Source: Cyclobacteriaceae bacterium (GTDB lineage: Bacteria > Bacteroidota > Bacteroidia > Cytophagales > Cyclobacteriaceae). From it: a DNA stretch of 61,992 nt. Shown piece by piece: positions 55,991 to 61,992 of this stretch (positions within the stretch are counted from its first letter, which is position 1; the number at the start of each line of letters is the position of its first letter). The translations under genes and the position numbers were made by a program. The stretch is from contig JAAUQL010000022.1 of NCBI GenBank assembly GCA_012033595.1, forward strand, positions 1 through 61,992, in the 5' to 3' direction. Below the pieces are notes generated by a model. It did not search any database, was not told the DNA's origin, and saw nothing but the letters and a program-made list of their open reading frames with translations.

Positions 55991-57324
55991 ATATATTGGT
56001 AATGGTAGGTCAATTGATATTGGCGCTATCTATCCTGGTGGGCGTGCACGAAGGGGGACATATGGTCGCCGCGAAATTATTCGGAATGAAAGTGGAGCAA
56101 TTTTCAATTGGTTTTCCGCCCAAGGTGTTTGGATTTAAACATGGTGAGACAGAGTATTCCATTGGAGCCATTCCGCTTGGAGGATTTGTGAAAATATCAG
56201 GAATGATCGATGAATCGCTCGACACCAAGACCATGCAGGAGGAACCCAAGCCATGGGAATTCCGGTCAAAGCCTGCCTGGCAGCGTCTCATCGTAATGCT
56301 CGGGGGCATCATCGTGAATGTGATTACAGGCATTGTCATATTCATCTTTCTTACGTATAGCCTTGGCGAGTTGTACTATTCCATCTCGGAGGTAAACAAA
56401 CTGGGCATATTGCCCGGAAAAATCGGACAAGAACTCGGATTTGAAAAAGGAGACAAGATTATAGCCATCAATGGACAATCATTTGAAAAATTTAATGATA
56501 TAAAAGACCCCAACAGATTGTTGGAAAGCAATAGCTACTATACCGTATTGAGAAATGGCGAAGAAGTGGATATCCCTATTCCATCCAATTTTATTGAAGT
56601 TTTCTCTGATGACACTGCTGATGACTTGTTCGTAGAACCAATTTATCAGTTTATGGTCGGGCCGCTTTCGGCCGGCAAGGGTGCCGAAAAAGCCGGACTG
56701 AAGCCACAAGACAGAATTGCGGCAATCGATGGCAAGCCGATTGAATATTATCATGAATTTAAGGCAGAATTGGGAAAACACGCAGGAGGACAAGTGGCAT
56801 TGGACATCGAAAGGCCTACCAACAAAGAGATGACGCAGTTTGCAGATACTACCATTCAGGTAGAAGTGGGTCAGGACAGCATCATCGGTTTTGGGGTAAT
56901 TAATTTGCTTGAGCCCACACGGGTTAAATACAGTTTTTTAGAGGCCATTCCTAAGGGAACCGAAAGGGCCTTCAGCGTGGTATGGGTCAATATCAAGGCT
57001 TTTGGCAAGATGTTCCAGGGGCATCTCTCTCCGACCAAGTCGCTTAGGGGACCGCTCGGTATCATGAAGACTTTTGGTGTCACATGGGACTGGGTACGCT
57101 TTTGGACCCTAACCGGATTAATTTCAATGGTACTCGCCTTTATGAACCTGCTACCAATACCGGCACTCGATGGCGGTCACGTGGTCTTTTTGATGTATGA
57201 GATCGTATCTGGCAGAAAACCTTCAGACAAATTCCTTGAAAATGCCCAGAAAGTAGGTATGGTGATTTTATTGGGCTTAATGGTATTTGTGTTCTTCAAC
57301 GACATCGTTCAGGAGTTTTTTTAG
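55975..57324 (+). CDS. rseP: RIP metalloprotease RseP (site-2 protease)
   Basis: A 449-residue inner-membrane zinc protease. The first membrane segment carries HEGGH (His25, Glu26, His29), an HExxH zinc site. PDZ-like domains occur at about 130-180 (LGILPGKIGQELGFEKGDKII) and 230-280 (GKGAEKAGLKPQDRIAAIDG). The C-terminal NLLPIPALDGGH (about 390-401) completes the zinc site with Asp. It cuts membrane-bound anti-sigma factors and leftover signal peptides, so it could process the FecR-type anti-sigma factor of this window, though this is inference. Starts inside the end of dxr, so translation is coupled. Confidence 0.96.
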   Translation: MEGTLDILVMVGQLILALSILVGVHEGGHMVAAKLFGMKVEQFSIGFPPKVFGFKHGETEYSIGAIPLGGFVKISGMIDESLDTKTMQEEPKPWEFRSKPAWQRLIVMLGGIIVNVITGIVIFIFLTYSLGELYYSISEVNKLGILPGKIGQELGFEKGDKIIAINGQSFEKFNDIKDPNRLLESNSYYTVLRNGEEVDIPIPSNFIEVFSDDTADDLFVEPIYQFMVGPLSAGKGAEKAGLKPQDRIAAIDGKPIEYYHEFKAELGKHAGGQVALDIERPTNKEMTQFADTTIQVEVGQDSIIGFGVINLLEPTRVKYSFLEAIPKGTERAFSVVWVNIKAFGKMFQGHLSPTKSLRGPLGIMKTFGVTWDWVRFWTLTGLISMVLAFMNLLPIPALDGGHVVFLMYEIVSGRKPSDKFLENAQKVGMVILLGLMVFVFFNDIVQEFF

Positions 57325-57602
57325 TAGTAAGAGCGGGGGAGCGGTGGTGGTTGGTTGTTCGTTGTTTGGTGTTAGTTTACGAACCATCAATCATCAACCA
57401 TCAACTATCCAACATGTATGTACCTTGTAGCCTGTAGCCATCATCAGCGTCCCTTGCAGGCGACGCTGATGGGGAGTAGTGGTGGTTTGTGGTTTGTTGT
57501 TCGTTGTTTGTTGTTCGTTGTTTGGTGTTTGTTTACTACCATCAACCTTCCCAGCCTGTAGCTTGCATCCTGTAGCTTAGAGCTTGCGGCTGCAAATAAC
57601 CA
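57325..57602. repeat. intergenic repeat region with direct and inverted repeats
   Basis: Convergent gap between rseP and the PorE-like gene. A 27-base direct repeat (starting GTTGTTCGTTGTTTGG) occurs at 57354-57380 and 57510-57536 with one mismatch, and part of it is repeated in tandem in front of the second copy. ATCAACC-type and CTGTAGC-type short repeats fill the rest. No gene is seen. Confidence 0.7.
57442..57471. terminator. perfect 10-base hairpin, probable bidirectional terminator
   Basis: CATCAGCGTC (57442-57451) and GACGCTGATG (57462-57471) pair perfectly around a 10-base loop, between two convergent genes. No T-tract follows on either strand, so it may be a repeat-derived structure rather than a true terminator. 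Confidence 0.5.
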
Positions 57603-59633
57603 TTACCACTCGTCTTCCTCTTCCTGCCTAATTTCTCGTTGCATTTTTTTGAGTTCTTCCATCGACGGTCGGTAAAGTTCGAACTCTACCCGGCGGTTGA
57701 GCGCTTTGTCCTCTTCGGTATTTTCCTCCACGATAGGCTGAGAACTGCCATAACCATAGGTTTCTATCCTTGCGGCAGATATTCTGCCAAAGTAGGTGAT
57801 ATACTCTTCAATCGCTTTGGCGCGTTCGTCCGAAAGTTTCATATTAAATTCATAGCTGCCATCGGAGTCGGTATGTCCGGCGATTTTTAGCTTAAAATCA
57901 GGATTGTCCAATAAAAAGCCGGATAATTTGTCGAGGTCTTTATACATGCTCACCTTCAATTCCGCAGAGCCGTTATCAAATTCAATGGTTTCAAATTTCA
58001 ATCTGCTCGTTATGGACTCGGTCACCATGTTGAGTTCCATGTCGGCATCGAGAAAAAACAATTCTTCGATTCTGAAAAATTCATCCCCCTGAATGATCAG
58101 CAGATATTGTTTGTTGTTGATAAGCTTAAAATTAAATTTTCCTTCTTTGCTCAAATACTGAGGAGCTACTTCTATTCCGGATTCTATATCTATTACCGAC
58201 ACAATCCCCCGCTCAAACGGGTCGCCGGTATCAGCGTCAAGTAGCGAACCGTACAAATTGGTTGTGGCCATAGGCTGAGCTTCCATGGGCAAAGGAAAAG
58301 AATACAGATCGAGGTTGTCCAGGTCGTTTTCGATTGAGCGGGCATAGAACAGCATCTTGCTTTGTCGGTCTATGGTAAAATAAAATTCGCTCCCAGCGCC
58401 GTTTACCAATGGCCCTATATTGTCTGCTTCCTGCCACAGGCCATCGATATTGTTAGCTTTGTATATGTCAAATTCCCCAAAATTCAGCGGGTAACCATTG
58501 GAGCTGAAGTACAACACCTGATGGGTAGTATGGACAAAGGGGCTCACTTCGCTGTTTCGACTATTGATGATGGGGCCCAGATTTTGTGCCGGTAGCCAGT
58601 TTCCATTTCGGTTTTTTACCGAAAAATAGATATCAGCCATTCCAAAGCCTCCTATACGGTCCGAAGCAAAATACAGCGTATCGTCGCTGTGGCTAAGGGT
58701 GGGGTGCGAATCCCAGGCACGGCCGTTGATGTTTGGCCCCAGGTTAACAGGCCGCCCCCAGGTGCTGTCTTCCCGGAGCAGTGACCTGTACAAATCGCAA
58801 TTGCCATAGGAATCGGGTGCATCGCAACTGGCAAAGTACAATGTTTTGCCGTCTTTGCTCAGGCAGACCGATCCTTCATTGTACATTGTGTTCAGCTCGC
58901 TTATTGGTTTGGCGTATTCCCATTGGTCAAATTCGGTAATGCTATAATAAATATCTTCGTTTTGCGAGGTTCCGAGGCCTTTCGACACCACGTTTCGTTT
59001 AGAGGTAAACACCAGCGTTTTATCGTCCAGAGCCAGAGATGGCCCATAGTCGGAATATTCGGAATTGATGAAATGACCCATATTTATTTGCCAACCTCGC
59101 GGAGGAGCCAGTGTGTCTATATTTCTGCGGTAATCCACCAATTCATAGTAGTAGTCGATGGGCACATATTTTTCGAGTTCTTCGTTGCTTATAGAATCGT
59201 AGTAAATCTCGAGGCGTTCCAGTTCCAGATCGTCGCGGCTGTGCTTCAACACCAACTTGTACAATTTTTTGGCGTCGTCCATATTTCCATACAGTTCGGT
59301 AAGTTTGGCATAGCGCCAAATAAGGTATGTGTCTTTGTAGAAATTTTGAATGCCAAAATTGGCTATGTAGTTGCCCAGACTGGCGTACAAGCTTTGCCAA
59401 TTTTTTGCATTTTCTTGTTCTTCGATTTCCTGCAAGGCCTTTTCATTATAATAAAAAGGGATTTTATTGATGTTTCTAAATTCAAAAATCTCCCTGGTGG
59501 AGCTGACTTCGAATTGCTCTTGCCGGTTTTTTTTGTTGCTTTTGGTTTTCTTTTCCCTTTTTTGGCAAACCCCCTGGGTACTTATCAATAGGGCCATACT
59601 TAAAGTACATAAATATAGTCTGCTTGGAGTCAT
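57603..59633 (-). CDS. PorE-like protein: TPR, WD40-type propeller, carboxypeptidase-like domain, OmpA
   Basis: A 676-residue envelope protein. After the signal come a TPR-like part (about 70-140), a PD40/WD40-like propeller (about 170-440; SDYGPSLALDDKTLVFTSKRN, SVCLSKDGKTLYFAS, PTLSHSDDTLYFASDR), a carboxypeptidase-regulatory-like domain (about 440-520; LYGSLLDADTGDPFERG), and a C-terminal OmpA domain (about 545-665; KLKIAGHTDSDGSYEFN and RISAARIETYGYGSSQP). This order is that of PorE (PG1058), a periplasmic type IX secretion component that binds peptidoglycan. Some other OmpA proteins share it, so the PorE call is probable rather than certain. Its presence suggests type IX secretion in this organism. 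Confidence 0.8.
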   Translation of the reverse strand: MTPSRLYLCTLSMALLISTQGVCQKREKKTKSNKKNRQEQFEVSSTREIFEFRNINKIPFYYNEKALQEIEEQENAKNWQSLYASLGNYIANFGIQNFYKDTYLIWRYAKLTELYGNMDDAKKLYKLVLKHSRDDLELERLEIYYDSISNEELEKYVPIDYYYELVDYRRNIDTLAPPRGWQINMGHFINSEYSDYGPSLALDDKTLVFTSKRNVVSKGLGTSQNEDIYYSITEFDQWEYAKPISELNTMYNEGSVCLSKDGKTLYFASCDAPDSYGNCDLYRSLLREDSTWGRPVNLGPNINGRAWDSHPTLSHSDDTLYFASDRIGGFGMADIYFSVKNRNGNWLPAQNLGPIINSRNSEVSPFVHTTHQVLYFSSNGYPLNFGEFDIYKANNIDGLWQEADNIGPLVNGAGSEFYFTIDRQSKMLFYARSIENDLDNLDLYSFPLPMEAQPMATTNLYGSLLDADTGDPFERGIVSVIDIESGIEVAPQYLSKEGKFNFKLINNKQYLLIIQGDEFFRIEELFFLDADMELNMVTESITSRLKFETIEFDNGSAELKVSMYKDLDKLSGFLLDNPDFKLKIAGHTDSDGSYEFNMKLSDERAKAIEEYITYFGRISAARIETYGYGSSQPIVEENTEEDKALNRRVEFELYRPSMEELKKMQREIRQEEEDEW

Positions 59634-59806
59634 CAGGGAAAATAAAAAAATTAGGGTTCGGGAATTTATGCGCTAAATATGTCATAAATTTATTTTTTAA
59701 CCAAATGCCGAAATGCAGTATGGGTTTTTGGCATAGGTATTGAAACTCTAATGGTTTTTTAAATTATTACGTATAAACGTGCCAATATGGCAGGGAAGGG
59801 TAGCAT

Positions 59807-61992
59807 ATGAGCAGAAATAAAAAGGAAGTAATCACATCACTCACATTTTCCAGTTTTAATGAAGAAGATTCCGGTGAATTAATACAATTGATTGCTCCCG
59901 AAGATGAAGAAGGATTAATAGGTGAGCCATTGCCAGACATACTTCCGATACTCCCCATAAGAAATACAGTGCTTTTCCCTGGTGTGGTCATACCCATCAC
60001 CGTGGGCAGGCAACGATCAATCAGGCTGGTAAAAAATGCGTACCGTGGCGAGCGTATCATTGGCGTGGTAGCCCAAAAAAATAACAAAAAAGAAGAGCCC
60101 GGTTTTGAGGACCTCTACGGCATGGGCACCGTGGCCCGGATTATAAAAATGCTCGTATTGCCAGATGGCAACACCACCATCATCATTCAGGGCAAGCAGC
60201 GTTTCGATATTTTGGAAATGATAAAGGAAGAGCCGTTTATGACTGCTAAAGTCAAATATCTCGACGATTCCTTTCCCACCCAAAACAAAAAAGAGACCAA
60301 GGCCATCATCCAGTCTATTAAGGACTCAGCAAATAAAATTTTAAAGCTAAATCCGGAAATTCCGCAGGAAGCACAGATCGCTATAGACAATATAGACAGC
60401 CCAAGTTTTCTTACTCATTTTCTCTCCTCAAATCTCAGCGCCGATGTAGAAGTGAAGCAGAAGTTATTGGAAATAAATAACGGTGCCAAGCGGGCTACCC
60501 TACTGCTTGAATACATGATGAAGGACATACAGATGCTGGAATTGAAGCAGGAAATCCAGAACAAAGTCCATACTGATATCGATCAGCAGCAAAGGGATTA
60601 CTTTCTCCGTCAGCAAATCAAGATTTTGCAAGATGAACTGGGCAATGAGGGGCCAGACCACGAGTTGAATCTCCTCAGGGAAAAGGCAAGAAAGAAAAAA
60701 TGGGAACCTGAGGTAAGAGCGCATTTTGAAAAGGAATGTGATAAAATAATGCGCATGAACCCGGCTGCCGCGGAGTATCCGGTCGCCATGAACTATGTAG
60801 AGTTTTTGATCGATTTGCCCTGGAATGATTTTACCAAAGACAATTTCGATTTGAAAAGAGCGCAGAAAATCCTGGACAGAGATCACTTTGGCCTGGAAGA
60901 AATCAAAGATCGGATCATTGAGTTTTTGGCGGTACGCAAATTAAAAAATGATCTGAAGGGGCCAATTCTTTGCCTCTACGGCCCTCCCGGTGTGGGCAAA
61001 ACCAGCCTGGGCAAATCTATCGCCAAGGCGCTCAACCGCAAGTACGTACGGATGTCTCTGGGAGGTGTACACGATGAAGCAGAAATCAGAGGCCACCGCA
61101 AAACGTATGTAGGTGCCATGCCAGGCAAAATAATACAGCACATCAAAAAAGTGAAATCAGCCAATCCGGTATTTGTGTTGGATGAAATCGACAAGGTAAG
61201 TTCTGACTTCAGAGGAGATCCATCGTCTGCACTTTTAGAAGTGCTCGACCCTGAGCAAAACAATGCTTTTAGCGACAACTACCTGGAACTTGACTATGAC
61301 CTGTCAAATGTCTTGTTTGTGGCTACCGCCAATACCCTGGACACCATACAGCCCGCTTTGCGCGACCGGATGGAAATCATCGAATTGACGGGATACACTT
61401 TGGAAGAAAAAGTACAAATAGCAAAGAAACACCTGGTGCCAAAGCAAAGGGAGGAACATGGTGTGAAGGCAAGCGATGTTACCATCACCAACGAAGCGAT
61501 GGTGAAAATTATCGAAAACTATACCCGTGAATCCGGCGTGCGGAGCCTGGAAAGACTGGTGGGCAAGGTCATCAGATATGTGGCCAAGTCTGTAGCCATG
61601 AACGACAGCTATCAGAAGAGAATAAATCCGGAAAAAGTCCGTGAAATACTGGGCGCAGAGCGATTTGACAAAGAGCTTTATGAAGACAACCACACCTCAG
61701 GAGTGGTGACCGGATTGGCCTGGACTCAGGTCGGTGGAGAAATTCTATTTATAGAGTCAAGCCTCAACAGGGGCAAGGGAAAGCTTACACTGTCGGGCCA
61801 GCTTGGCGATGTGATGAAAGAATCTGCCATGGCGGCGCTATCATATCTGAAGTCAAACGCCGACAAATTGGGAATCGACTACCGTATTTTCGAAAATTAC
61901 GACTTACACATTCATGTGCCGGCCGGGCAGTGCCAAAAGATGGGCGTCGGCAGGAGTGACCATGTTCACTTCTCTGGCGTCTGTTTATACCC
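59807..61992 (+). CDS. lon: endopeptidase La (Lon), 3' truncated by window end, frameshifted near the end
   Basis: About 729 residues are in the window, starting at the ATG at 59807. The N-terminal LON domain has LPILPIRNTVLFPGVVIPI. The AAA+ domain has Walker A GPPGVGKT (about residue 391), Walker B VFVLDEIDK and sensor segments. The protease domain begins VTGLAWTQVGGEILFIES. Near the end the frame reads PAGQCQKMGVGRSDHVHF where Lon has PAGAVPKDGPSAGVTMFTSL. Adding one G after GGG at about 61926 and one C at about 61942 restores the conserved text including the catalytic Ser of DGPSAG. Degrades abnormal proteins in the cytosol. Confidence 0.96.
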   Translation, partial: MSRNKKEVITSLTFSSFNEEDSGELIQLIAPEDEEGLIGEPLPDILPILPIRNTVLFPGVVIPITVGRQRSIRLVKNAYRGERIIGVVAQKNNKKEEPGFEDLYGMGTVARIIKMLVLPDGNTTIIIQGKQRFDILEMIKEEPFMTAKVKYLDDSFPTQNKKETKAIIQSIKDSANKILKLNPEIPQEAQIAIDNIDSPSFLTHFLSSNLSADVEVKQKLLEINNGAKRATLLLEYMMKDIQMLELKQEIQNKVHTDIDQQQRDYFLRQQIKILQDELGNEGPDHELNLLREKARKKKWEPEVRAHFEKECDKIMRMNPAAAEYPVAMNYVEFLIDLPWNDFTKDNFDLKRAQKILDRDHFGLEEIKDRIIEFLAVRKLKNDLKGPILCLYGPPGVGKTSLGKSIAKALNRKYVRMSLGGVHDEAEIRGHRKTYVGAMPGKIIQHIKKVKSANPVFVLDEIDKVSSDFRGDPSSALLEVLDPEQNNAFSDNYLELDYDLSNVLFVATANTLDTIQPALRDRMEIIELTGYTLEEKVQIAKKHLVPKQREEHGVKASDVTITNEAMVKIIENYTRESGVRSLERLVGKVIRYVAKSVAMNDSYQKRINPEKVREILGAERFDKELYEDNHTSGVVTGLAWTQVGGEILFIESSLNRGKGKLTLSGQLGDVMKESAMAALSYLKSNADKLGIDYRIFENYDLHIHVPAGQCQKMGVGRSDHVHFSGVCLY

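Noticed and set aside
1-61992. CRISPR arrays, tRNA or rRNA genes, integrase or phage modules
   Set aside because: None were seen on either strand. The only mobile-element trace is the transposase tail at the left edge.

Overview
This window comes from a Bacteroidota chromosome, most likely a marine or soil Cytophagales-type bacterium. The evidence is a SusC/SusD pair with an ECF sigma/FecR switch, many SPII lipoproteins, a DUF4249 lipoprotein beside its TonB-dependent receptor, a PorE-like OmpA protein of the type IX secretion system, methylmalonyl-CoA mutase MutA/MutB, and promoter-like TAnnTTTG boxes. No rRNA, tRNA or CRISPR array was seen.

Region 1 (1-31415) is a large polysaccharide utilisation locus read almost entirely on the minus strand. 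Upstream are a DUF1080 protein, an ECF sigma factor, a FecR anti-sigma factor, and a SusC with an N-terminal STN signalling domain plus SusD. After a strong hairpin terminator comes a train of about twelve secreted or lipid-anchored enzymes: a beta-helix protein, a clan GH-A hydrolase, two unrecognised toroid-type lipoproteins, GH29 with a discoidin domain, a GH88/105-like hydrolase, GH39, a second GH29, a TIM-barrel lipoprotein, a GH141-like beta-helix protein, a third GH29 and a GH32. Three GH29 fucosidases and a GH141-like protein, with no sulfatase, point to a fucosylated but unsulfated plant or microbial glycan (inference). The left end holds a collagen-like lipoprotein and a transposase remnant. 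The susC leader holds a plus-strand -7 box, two stem-loops and a U-tract terminator, which together look like a cis-antisense RNA.

Region 2 (31500-45500) holds general and accessory genes: NAD(P)HX repair (nnr), a serpin with an abnormal reactive loop, an acyltransferase, a 1009-residue membrane-TPR protein, a DUF6503 lipoprotein, a TonB receptor with DUF4249 partner, DUF983, a family 2 glycosyltransferase and a beta-propeller lipoprotein.

Region 3 (45700-61992) is core metabolism and cell-envelope upkeep: mutB-mutA, dnaA, an HtrA protease, a GH3-type acyl-adenylase followed by dxr and rseP, the PorE-like protein, and lon, which runs off the end.

At least eight genes, including htrA, susD and lon, are broken by single-base shifts, several of them in homopolymers and in both directions. 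This looks like uncorrected consensus error rather than biology, so the split genes are given here as single genes.
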